A DNA stretch of 64,000 bases from Bordetella parapertussis (GTDB taxonomy: Bacteria > Pseudomonadota > Gammaproteobacteria > Burkholderiales > Burkholderiaceae_C). The stretch is from assembly GCA_945878065.1 (NCBI GenBank), contig CAMDXA010000008.1, positions 1-64,000 on the forward strand, in the 5' to 3' direction. This document shows, one piece after another, positions 57,392 through 64,000 of this stretch. Every line of letters starts with the position of its first letter. Positions within the stretch are counted from its first letter, which is position 1. The translations under genes were made by a program, and so were the position numbers. The notes under the pieces are model-generated. The model had not been told where the DNA came from. It worked only from the letters and a program-made list of their open reading frames with translations, and searched no databases.

Positions 57392-58582
57392 ATGGCCACC
57401 GCAGCAATCGAAGAAGCATCAGGCAAAGTCGTCATCAAGAACATCGGGCTGCTGCTCTCAGGCGATATAGACAAACCCATTCTGGAGGCCGACACCATCG
57501 TCGTCATGGACGGCATCATCACAGGCGTGGGCAAGTTCAAAGACCTGGACACCGAAGGCGCGAAAACCACCATCGATGTGCGCCAGACTTGCGTGGCGCC
57601 CGGCTTGATAGACAGCCATGTGCACCCGGTGTTCGGCGACTGGACACCACGGCAAAACCAAATCGGTTGGATCGACTCGACCATGCACGGCGGCGTGACC
57701 ACCATGGTGTCTGCCGGTGAAGTGCATTTGCCCGGACGCCCCAAAGACATCGTTGGATTGAAAGCCTTGGCCATCACCGCGCAACGCGCGTTCAGCAATT
57801 TCCGCCCCGGCGGCGTGAAAGTGATTGCGGGTGCGCCCATCATCGAAAAAGGCATGACCGAACATGACTTTGCAGAACTCGCATCTGCCGGTGTGACGCT
57901 TTTGGGTGAAGTGGGATTGGGCTCGGTCAAAGCAGGCTATGAAGCCAAAGAAATGGTGGCCTGGGCGCGCAAGCACGGCATACAAAGCACGATACACACG
58001 GGCGGGCCGTCCATTCCTGGCTCGGGCTTGATCGACAAAGACGTGGTGCTCGAAGCCGACGCGGATGTGATCGGCCATATCAACGGCGGCCACACCTCAT
58101 TGTCAGAAGCGCATGTCTGCGAGTTGTGCGAGAAGTCCAGCCGCGCGATTGAGATCGTGCACAACGGCAACGAGCGCGTGGCGATTGCAGCGGCCAAAGC
58201 CGCGTTGGAATTGAAATGCCCGCACCGCGTCATATTGGGCACTGATGGGCCGGCAGGTTCAGGTGTGCAACCCTTGGGCATGTTGCGCATGGTGGCCTTG
58301 CTGTCAAGCCTTGCCAACATCCCCGCCGAGTTGGTGTTTTGTTTTGCCACCGGCAACACCGCACGCATTCGCAATTTGAATTGTGGTTTGATTGAAGTGG
58401 GTCGCGCTGCAGATTTTGTGTTCATGGACCGCGCACAACACACCGCTGGCCGCACCTTGCTGGAGAGCGTGCAACTCGGCGACATACCCGGCATTGGCAT
58501 GGTGATGATTGACGGCTTGGTGCGATGCCAGCGTTCGCGCAATACGCCGCCAGCGACTGAGGTGCCGGTGATGGTGCATTGA
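57392..58582 (+). CDS. ena: Enamidase (amidohydrolase family)
   Basis: Enamidase hydrolyses 1,4,5,6-tetrahydro-6-oxonicotinate to 2-formylglutarate and ammonia. The 396-residue amidohydrolase has the metal pair His76 and His78 (DSHVHPVFGD), the bridging Glu in LLGEVGLGSVK, His residues in STIHTGG and HINGGHTS, and the metal Asp in LGTDGPAGSGVQ. E. barkeri enamidase is about 385 residues. A good AGGAGA site fixes the ATG at 57392; the longer open frame overlaps the reductase gene. It is divergent from hnr, so the 99-base gap should hold both promoters. Confidence 0.9.
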   Translation: MATAAIEEASGKVVIKNIGLLLSGDIDKPILEADTIVVMDGIITGVGKFKDLDTEGAKTTIDVRQTCVAPGLIDSHVHPVFGDWTPRQNQIGWIDSTMHGGVTTMVSAGEVHLPGRPKDIVGLKALAITAQRAFSNFRPGGVKVIAGAPIIEKGMTEHDFAELASAGVTLLGEVGLGSVKAGYEAKEMVAWARKHGIQSTIHTGGPSIPGSGLIDKDVVLEADADVIGHINGGHTSLSEAHVCELCEKSSRAIEIVHNGNERVAIAAAKAALELKCPHRVILGTDGPAGSGVQPLGMLRMVALLSSLANIPAELVFCFATGNTARIRNLNCGLIEVGRAADFVFMDRAQHTAGRTLLESVQLGDIPGIGMVMIDGLVRCQRSRNTPPATEVPVMVH

Positions 58583-58591
58583 TCACAGAAT

Positions 58592-58624
58592 TTGTATGAC
58601 ATTATTTTTTTAATTGTCATACAA
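58592..58624. promoter_or_regulatory. Inverted repeat, probable VapB operator
   Basis: TTGTATGACA (58592-58601) and TGTCATACAA (58615-58624) are perfect inverted copies around an A/T-rich 13-base centre. They lie 43 bases before vapB. Ribbon-helix-helix antitoxins autoregulate from such palindromes. Confidence 0.7.
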
Positions 58625-58667
58625 TTTGAATAGCTGTTAATCAGGCACCCTACAACAAGGAGCAGGC

Positions 58668-58943
58668 ATGCTATCTGTTCGCTTACCAGAATCCATTGAG
58701 CGCGATCTGACACAGTTTTGTGCCTCACGCAATTTGACCAAATCACATGTAGTGCAAGAAGCTTTGGCTGAGTACATGGTGGCTGCAAAGTCAGACGTCA
58801 CAGCCAAGCAACTTCCCGAACCTGACCTGTCATTTCTGTCACCCGATGACCCTATCCGCCAATTCATCGGCATAGCCAAAGAAGGCCCCAGCACCGACGA
58901 GTGGATGTCGATCACCCGAGGCGATGACTGGAACAAGCCATGA
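58668..58943 (+). CDS. vapB: Antitoxin of a VapBC-type module (ribbon-helix-helix)
   Basis: A 91-residue protein with an N-terminal ribbon-helix-helix: LSVRLPESIERDLTQFCASR followed by NLTKSHVVQEALAEYM. The acidic, Pro-rich C-terminal half would wrap around the toxin. The stop overlaps the toxin start (ATGA), the usual antitoxin-first order. A palindromic operator lies upstream. Confidence 0.9.
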   Translation: MLSVRLPESIERDLTQFCASRNLTKSHVVQEALAEYMVAAKSDVTAKQLPEPDLSFLSPDDPIRQFIGIAKEGPSTDEWMSITRGDDWNKP

Positions 58944-59335
58944 TTCTGGTGGACACCAATGTGCTTCTAGACATTTACAAAGCAGACGCTATTTGGATGC
59001 CCTGGTCAGTCAAGCAATTGCGCCGCGCGAAGCAGGGTCAATTGGCCATCAATATGGTGGTGTATGCCGAGTTGACTGCTTACCCGACAGAACACAAATT
59101 AATCGATAAATTTCTGGCGACATTGAGTATCCAAGTGCTTGATCTGACGCGTCCTGCTGCTTTACTGGCAGGCAAAGCTTTTCGCCAATACCGACAAAGC
59201 GGTGGCACCAAGACAGGTGTGTTGCCTGATTTTTTTATTGGCGCTCATGCCCAAGCAGAAAAATTCAAATTACTCACCCGCGATGCAGGCCGTTACAAAA
59301 CCTACTTTCCAAAAATCAGATTGATTTGCCCTTGA
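58940..59335 (+). CDS. vapC: PIN-domain toxin (VapC)
   Basis: A 131-residue PIN-domain ribonuclease. The acidic metal ligands appear as Asp5 in ILVDTNVLLD, Glu44 in VVYAELTAY, Asp in GVLPDFFIGAHAQ, and the final LLTRDAGRYKTYFP block. All four family positions are filled, so the toxin should be active. VapC toxins usually cleave tRNA or rRNA. The module sits at the right end of the nicotinate block, where it may stabilise the region. Confidence 0.93.
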   Translation: MILVDTNVLLDIYKADAIWMPWSVKQLRRAKQGQLAINMVVYAELTAYPTEHKLIDKFLATLSIQVLDLTRPAALLAGKAFRQYRQSGGTKTGVLPDFFIGAHAQAEKFKLLTRDAGRYKTYFPKIRLICP

Positions 59336-59346
59336 AAGCCCATTGA

Positions 59347-60132
59347 ATGACGACCTCAACCGACAGCAGCCCTCCTTTACTGCATATCTCTGAAGGTGTG
59401 GCCTGCATCACGCTCAACCGCCCGGCGCAACGCAACCGCTTGGAAAACGCAGACCTCAGCACATTGCTGCAACAGTTTGAACAGATCAACACCGATGAAA
59501 CCGTGCGTGTCTTGGTGTTGACCGCCAACACACACGGCCAGCCCAAGCCGGTGTTTTGTGCGGGCTATGACATTGGCGGCTTTTCAGTCAACGCACAAGG
59601 CTCGACCGCTTTTGAAAAAGCACCTGAGGCATTGGCGGCCATGCGCCCAATCACCATTTGCGCGTTGAATGGCAGTGTGTATGGCGGCGCCACCGACTTG
59701 GTGTTGGCCTGCGACCTGCGCATTGCTTTGCACGGCATTGAATGGCGCATGCCTGCTGCGGCTTTGGGCTTGCATTACTACCCCAGCGGTTTGCAGCGTT
59801 ACGTCAGCCACTTTGGCGTGGCCGCGGCCAAACGCGCATTTTTAACCGCGCGTGTGTTCGATGAATCACAACTGCATGCCTTGGGTCTGTTTGAAAGCTG
59901 GCACTCGCCCGAAGAATGGGGCAGCCGCTTGCAAGCCTTGGTCGATGATGTACTGGCACTTGCCCCGCTCGCTGTTCAAGCCACCAAACAATCCTTGAAT
60001 GAGATTGCAGCTGGCGGCTATGACGAACACCGCTTGCGCCAGCGCGAAACCGCCAGCTCACACAGCGCGGATTTTGCCGAAGGGCTGGCCGCTTTTGCTG
60101 AGCGACGCCAACCCGTTTTCAAAGGCAAATAA
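59347..60132 (+). CDS. Enoyl-CoA hydratase/isomerase family protein
   Basis: A 261-residue crotonase-fold protein. CITLNRPAQRNRLENADL, VFCAGYDIGGFS (first oxyanion half), ALNGSVYGGATDLVLACDLRIA (second half) and MPAAALGLHYYPSG are visible. In the second half the usual catalytic Glu pair of hydratases is not evident (VYGGATDL where hydratases have AxGGGxEL, and a Tyr-Pro-Ser loop), so it may be an isomerase, hydrolase or other crotonase. It begins 11 bases after vapC. It could act on acyl-CoA intermediates after enamidase, but nothing ties it to that pathway. Confidence 0.85.
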   Translation: MTTSTDSSPPLLHISEGVACITLNRPAQRNRLENADLSTLLQQFEQINTDETVRVLVLTANTHGQPKPVFCAGYDIGGFSVNAQGSTAFEKAPEALAAMRPITICALNGSVYGGATDLVLACDLRIALHGIEWRMPAAALGLHYYPSGLQRYVSHFGVAAAKRAFLTARVFDESQLHALGLFESWHSPEEWGSRLQALVDDVLALAPLAVQATKQSLNEIAAGGYDEHRLRQRETASSHSADFAEGLAAFAERRQPVFKGK

Positions 60133-60162
60133 AAACCGTTGCAAGCACAACGTTGAGTGAAA

Positions 60163-61074
60163 TTAACTGCGTCTTGGCATGCGCCACGGCAACATGGCTT
60201 GCACCACCGGCGACACCAATCGCGGCACATACAAAGTTTCGTGAAAACTTTGCACTTCTTCACCGAGCAATCTGCTTTTGAGCAATGCACGTTGGTAAAA
60301 AGGTGTGTCTTCCAGTTGCTCTTGAACCTGTACTGTTGATTCACTGCGCATGCGTCTTTGTATGCGCCACAAGGTGGGCGACAGGGCCTGTCTGGGCGGC
60401 GCGTCAAAGTGTTGCACGCTGCCGTCGGGCATGAAACGCAGTGCCAGCAATTTATCGCCCTGCTGTCCAGCTTTGCCTTGTATGTCGTAAATCACTGCAG
60501 TGCTGCCGTCCTTCATAGGACTGCGCGACCAGTCCCATTCATGGCAAGCATGTTGAATGGGTTCATCGCCTTCGTTGGAATCCAAATAGGCATTGCCCGT
60601 CCAACATTGCCCCGGGCTTTGCATGTCCACTTCCACTCTGGCAGATGGCGCCAGCGGTCCCCAGCGGTGCTTGCCGTGCGGGTCAATCGGCGTGCTGAAG
60701 TTAAACCAAGTATCTGCATGCACACGCACTTGGCCACGCACCCGGTGCGGCCATGGCACGGCCACTTCATCGATATCAATCACCAGCGTGCCGGCCTCCA
60801 TGCGCCACTGGCTCGGGCCAATGGTGAACTGGTGTTCATCGCGGTGGCAATGTCTGGCACCGCGCTCGGTCATGGTCCAGCGACCTGCGTCTTTGCTGTA
60901 CAGCGCTACATTCAATGAACAATGGTTCTCAGGGTCGCTGCTACCGCCTTGGCGACGTTTCCATGCGTAATAGGGCGAAAACACACTGCCGACAAATGCA
61001 ATAAAGGTCAGGCCGTGCTGGCCATCGTCACTCAGTGCGTCAAGGTACCACCAGAGGTAACCGTTGGACGCCAC
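60163..61074 (-). CDS. crtC: Carotenoid 1,2-hydratase (hydroxyneurosporene synthase)
   Basis: CrtC adds water to the terminal double bond of neurosporene or lycopene. The conserved part starts PVASNGYLWWYLDALSDDG and continues FIAFVGSVFSPYYAWKR, with the HRDEHQ and HACHEWDWSRSPMKDGS regions, to the end ETLYVPRLVSPVVQAMLPWRM. The first start codon next to homology is a GTG at 61074 (303 residues, overlapping crtD by 43 bases). The same frame stays open to 61383, giving 406 residues, and a long CrtC is reported for Rubrivivax, so a longer form translated across crtD cannot be excluded. Confidence 0.9.
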   Translation of the reverse strand: MASNGYLWWYLDALSDDGQHGLTFIAFVGSVFSPYYAWKRRQGGSSDPENHCSLNVALYSKDAGRWTMTERGARHCHRDEHQFTIGPSQWRMEAGTLVIDIDEVAVPWPHRVRGQVRVHADTWFNFSTPIDPHGKHRWGPLAPSARVEVDMQSPGQCWTGNAYLDSNEGDEPIQHACHEWDWSRSPMKDGSTAVIYDIQGKAGQQGDKLLALRFMPDGSVQHFDAPPRQALSPTLWRIQRRMRSESTVQVQEQLEDTPFYQRALLKSRLLGEEVQSFHETLYVPRLVSPVVQAMLPWRMPRRS

Positions 61075-62564
61075 TGGCTGGTCAAACCGAGGTCTGCCAT
61101 CAATGCGGCGGCCGCCAACTGCCCCGACATGGCGGCCATCGGCACCCCCGGCCCCGGATGCACGCTGCCCCCCGCCAGATACAGACCCTGCGCTTGACTG
61201 CGGGCGTTCGAACGGGCGAAGGCTGCCATCCATCCATGTGTGGCTTGACCGTACAAGGCCCCGCCGGTCGCCGGGAATAACTGGTGAAAGTCCTGAGGGG
61301 TAGTGCGTATGCATGATGCGGAGGACTCCAATGAAAGATGCAAACCAGCGTTTGCCATGCGGGCCTGACTGCTGCGTGCACAAGCTTGTAATTCATCGTC
61401 AGACATGTGCTTGTCGCCACGTGCAGGTGCATTCACCAAGCACAGCAAACGTTCTGCACCTGCCGGTGCCGTGCCCGTGCCACGGTCTTGGGCACACACG
61501 TACACCGTGGGTTGCAGTGGCATGCGTTGATGCGCAAATATGTCGTCAAACTCGCTGGCGTAATCGCTGTTGAAAAAAACATTGTGCCGGTCCAGGGACA
61601 TGCCGCGGGTGTCTGCATGCATGGACCATGTGAGCGCAGACAGCGACCGTGCTTGCACTTTGCCTGGCACGGATTTTTGCAAGCCTGGTCCCAGCAAACC
61701 TTTTCGCAACGCGGCGATATCGCCATTGAACACCACACTGTCAGCGCGCAAACTGTCGCCACTGGCCAAGCGCACACCGCTGACTCGCCCTTGGTTCAAT
61801 TCGATGCGTTCGCATTCGCTGTTGAATACATAGTTCACGCCTTGTGCTTGCCCCAGACGCATCAAGCAAGTGGCCAATGCATGCATGCCTCCGTTGACCG
61901 TCCACACGCCGTCCATTTCCACTTGTGCGATCAACATCAAGGTGGCGGGTGCTTCCCACGGCGAAGAGCCACAGTAGGTGGCATAACGCGCAAATAACTG
62001 GCGCAAACGCGGGTCAGTGAAATGCCGCCCCAGGCTGTTCCACAAACTGCGCATCGGCCCGACAGATGCCAATGTGGCCAGGCCACGCGGTCCCAATTGG
62101 GTCATCATCTGCGCCATGGTGGGCGACGGCGATTTGATGAACGGTCCTTCAAGCGCGTCATACACCTGACGCGCGGTGTGGCAAAACTGTGCAAACCGCT
62201 GGGCCTCTGCGGGGCCGGCAAAACGCGCCACGGCGTCTAAAGACTGTGCAGGGTCGGCATACAAATCCAGTTGTGAGCCGTCTTCCCAGAAATGACGCGC
62301 CAATATATCCAAAGGCTGAATTTGCAACTGCGATTCGAGCCGCGTGCCTACCGAGGCCATGATCTGGTCAAACACCCAGCGCATGGTGAACACGGTAGGG
62401 CCGCTGTCAACCGGCATGCCGCCAGGCATCAATTGCCTGATCTTGCCGCCGGGCGAATTCGCCTTGTCAATCACGGTGACTTGCAAACCCGCATGCGCCA
62501 ATTGCAATGCACTGACCAGTCCCGCCATGCCCGCACCCACCACCACCACTTTGTGATCAGCCAT
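61032..62564 (-). CDS. crtD: Methoxyneurosporene (1-hydroxycarotenoid 3,4-) desaturase
   Basis: CrtD introduces the C3,4 double bond after hydration and methylation on the way to spheroidene. The 510-residue CrtI-like flavoprotein opens VVVVGAGMAGLVSALQLAHAG and continues SPGGKIRQLMPGGMPVDSGPTVFT, with VNGGMHALATCLMRLG in the middle and LYLAGGSVHPGPGVPMAAMSG near the C-terminus. It overlaps crtA by eight bases and crtC downstream. The methyltransferase CrtF that acts between CrtC and CrtD is not in this window. Confidence 0.96.
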   Translation of the reverse strand: MADHKVVVVGAGMAGLVSALQLAHAGLQVTVIDKANSPGGKIRQLMPGGMPVDSGPTVFTMRWVFDQIMASVGTRLESQLQIQPLDILARHFWEDGSQLDLYADPAQSLDAVARFAGPAEAQRFAQFCHTARQVYDALEGPFIKSPSPTMAQMMTQLGPRGLATLASVGPMRSLWNSLGRHFTDPRLRQLFARYATYCGSSPWEAPATLMLIAQVEMDGVWTVNGGMHALATCLMRLGQAQGVNYVFNSECERIELNQGRVSGVRLASGDSLRADSVVFNGDIAALRKGLLGPGLQKSVPGKVQARSLSALTWSMHADTRGMSLDRHNVFFNSDYASEFDDIFAHQRMPLQPTVYVCAQDRGTGTAPAGAERLLCLVNAPARGDKHMSDDELQACARSSQARMANAGLHLSLESSASCIRTTPQDFHQLFPATGGALYGQATHGWMAAFARSNARSQAQGLYLAGGSVHPGPGVPMAAMSGQLAAAALMADLGLTSQWRPTVTSGGTLTH

Positions 62565-63297
62565 GCGGCACCTCTTGGGCAGGTGCGTCAGACATCACCC
62601 CAGACCACTGTCCTGCGCGCCTCAATACGCGCATGCGAACAAACATGGATTCGTAGAAAAAATCGTTTTTATGGGCGGCGGCTATCGCTTGTTGATGGGC
62701 GCCTGTATGGGCATAGGCCATCATCGAGGGAGTATCTTTCCACAAACTGAACGTGCATTGCCTGACCAAAGGCGCTTCACCCAAGCCCATGGCAAGTTCA
62801 CAGCCAGGTGCGTTTTTCAAATCGTCTTGCGCGGCGGGCGCATAGCGCCAAAAGGCCACTGCTTTGGCTGGACGGATGCTGGCCCGTGTGAGCGCGACCA
62901 TGCCTGCCGAGCGGGTGTCCATGTCAAGGTATTTGCCCAAATGCTCGGGGGCGGTGGCATCCCACATACGGCCATCCCACGAACCGCGCGCTGAGGTGAC
63001 CGCCAGTGCTGTGATGAAAAATGATTTGGCGCGATCAGCATAAGCCTTGACCGCGTTGCTGTCGATGAATTGGTCCGCTTGTTCAGCGTTTTCAAACATG
63101 CAGACCAAGCCTTGGTGTGTGGCGCTGGGTCGCAGCACAAACCCACCTTCATGGCCACTGCCCATGACCTTGGTGAACAACAGGCCTGGTGTGTCTTTGA
63201 AAGCGGCCGCGCCTTGCACCAAACGCATCCAGCCCCACGCTTGGTGTGCCCTTAAAAAGTCGACAAGCAACACCACCACCACACCTGAAACTGCCAT
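62557..63297 (-). CDS. crtA: Spheroidene monooxygenase
   Basis: CrtA oxidises spheroidene to spheroidenone (a 2-keto group) using O2 and is expected in organisms growing with air. The 246-residue product shows AFKDTPGLLFTKVMGSGHEGGFVLRP, SARGSWDGRMWDATAP and ALTRASIRPAKAVAFWRYAPA, the core of the CrtA family. ATG at 63297 is used; an ATG at 63321 is equally open and adds eight residues. It lies 67 bases after pufC and is presumably read from the puf transcript. Confidence 0.94.
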   Translation of the reverse strand: MAVSGVVVVLLVDFLRAHQAWGWMRLVQGAAAFKDTPGLLFTKVMGSGHEGGFVLRPSATHQGLVCMFENAEQADQFIDSNAVKAYADRAKSFFITALAVTSARGSWDGRMWDATAPEHLGKYLDMDTRSAGMVALTRASIRPAKAVAFWRYAPAAQDDLKNAPGCELAMGLGEAPLVRQCTFSLWKDTPSMMAYAHTGAHQQAIAAAHKNDFFYESMFVRMRVLRRAGQWSGVMSDAPAQEVPHG

Positions 63298-63364
63298 GGA
63301 AACGGGGTCTTGGTTAACCATGGACAGCTCATGTACGTGGGTGATGGCGCGGCTCAGTTCAACA

Positions 63365-64000
63365 TTACTTGGCCGCCACCTGGGCAGGTTTGCTACTCGG
63401 TGGTGGCGTCAGTTCTGGAAAGTCCTTGGCCATGGGGGCGCCAAACAGCGGTTTGTATGCCCCTTGGTGACAGGTGTTGCAATTGAGTTTGGCCACGTCC
63501 CCCAACTCACCCTTGCGGTTGTCGGGGAAAACCGGTGTCAAAGGTTCCATGTAGTTGACATTCAAATCACGCGCCATGCGGATGCCGTGCCACGCGGTGA
63601 CCCGCTGAGGCGGTGCATCTTCCCAACTTTGGAAAGCGCGGCTGTTGTGACAGTAAGTGCAATTGACTCCCAACGAGGTTGACATATGGGTCATCAGTCC
63701 ATAGGTCCATTCGGTTTGTTTGGTGGAATGCCTGTTGCCCGAGGGCAAAGGTGTTGGACCATTCATGCGAATGTCTTTGGCTTGCAACAGGAAAGGCGTG
63801 AAAGGATCGTTGGGCAGCGAGGACAAATTGACCACGGCAGCCGGTTCGTTTTGTCCGGCTTTGTCACCCAAGAAATTAGACCCTGGCGGTTCGTGACTTT
63901 GTGTGAACCATATGGCCGATGGCACTGGCTGACCTCGGTGACAGGTGTAACAAGTGACGCCGGTTTCTGCCACGTGCGGTTTCCATTCAGTGTTGATGTA
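63365..64000 (-). CDS. pufC: Photosynthetic reaction-centre cytochrome c subunit (3' part)
   Basis: PufC is the tetraheme cytochrome on the periplasmic face of the reaction centre, which re-reduces the special pair. The frame runs off the right edge on the minus strand, so the N-terminus, the signal and the first heme are missing. Three heme sites are visible: CYTCH, CTYCH (after HMSTSLGVN, which supplies a Met ligand) and CNTCH. The Pro/Lys-rich C-terminus ([13 protein letters not shown]) follows. pufBALM should lie upstream, beyond the window. The nearby HiPIP gene is a candidate electron donor. Confidence 0.97.
   Translation of the reverse strand, partial: YINTEWKPHVAETGVTCYTCHRGQPVPSAIWFTQSHEPPGSNFLGDKAGQNEPAAVVNLSSLPNDPFTPFLLQAKDIRMNGPTPLPSGNRHSTKQTEWTYGLMTHMSTSLGVNCTYCHNSRAFQSWEDAPPQRVTAWHGIRMARDLNVNYMEPLTPVFPDNRKGELGDVAKLNCNTCHQGAYKPLFGAPMAKDFPELTPPPSSKPAQVAAK

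Noticed and set aside
60137..60152. CGTTG-CAAGCA-CAACG hairpin between the enoyl-CoA hydratase gene and crtC
   Set aside because: Only five base pairs and no T-run; too weak to call a terminator.

Overview
The window looks like part of the chromosome of an anoxygenic phototrophic betaproteobacterium, most likely Burkholderiales and close to Rubrivivax, Rhodoferax or Limnohabitans. The reasons are the gene order bchFNBLM-lhaA-puhABC-acsF-puhE-crtIB, the block pufC-crtA-crtD-crtC, the PpsR/AerR regulator pair, a HiPIP electron carrier, and a beta-type urease operon. The only Mg-protoporphyrin ester cyclase visible is the oxygen-dependent AcsF, which fits an aerobic or microaerobic phototroph. 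The affiliation is inferred from gene content and order; no 16S rRNA gene or other taxonomic marker is present.

Layout. 1-489: end of an unrecognised membrane protein. 549-1673: a truncated nhaD antiporter remnant. 1687-7415: urease structural and nickel-insertion genes ureA-(small His-rich peptide)-ureB-C-E-F-G plus a secreted alpha/beta hydrolase, preceded by a good sigma-54 promoter; ureD is absent. 7416-13664: an atypical SDR, a DUF6172 protein, a CrcB fluoride channel, a GAF/Fis regulator and a TRAP transporter (dctQ, dctM, convergent dctP). 13704-24904: dxs, HiPIP, tspO, then bchH and bchI-D-O with a small winged-helix regulator. 24927-29247: a non-photosynthetic insert (unknown secreted protein and a DevBCA/MacAB-type ABC exporter). 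29275-33675: bchP, bchG, ppsR, aerR on the minus strand. 33840-46842: a 13-gene photosynthesis superoperon on the plus strand. 46901-60132: a 13-kb block inside the photosynthesis genes that holds a nicotinamide/nicotinate catabolic cluster, a VapBC module and an enoyl-CoA hydratase homologue. 60163-64000: crtC, crtD, crtA and the 3' part of pufC; the rest of the puf operon should lie beyond the right edge.

How it works together. The bch genes take protoporphyrin to bacteriochlorophyll (Mg chelatase HID, methyltransferase M, cyclase AcsF, dark reductase NBL, hydratase F, synthase G, reductase P). Dxs supplies isoprenoids, CrtB/I/C/D/A build spheroidene-type carotenoids, and PuhA/B/C/E and LhaA build reaction centre and antenna. 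PpsR and its cobalamin-binding antirepressor AerR probably control most of this: five PpsR-like palindromes lie upstream of dxs, tspO/bchH, bchG and aerR/bchF. A second shared element, an RGGG-(A/T)4-CCCY block, sits next to the PpsR-like sites in the same four promoter regions and is not explained by known regulators I can name.

The nicotinate cluster combines an apparently exported nicotinamidase, a NicA/NicB-type cytochrome-linked hydroxylase, 6-hydroxynicotinate reductase and enamidase. It also carries a UPF0280 protein and two tandem 'amino acid synthesis' family paralogues of unknown role. This is a reductive pyridine-ring pathway, known from fermentative clostridia, placed in a phototroph. 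No tRNA, rRNA, CRISPR array or intact transposase was seen, and no gene-free stretch longer than about 300 bases exists.
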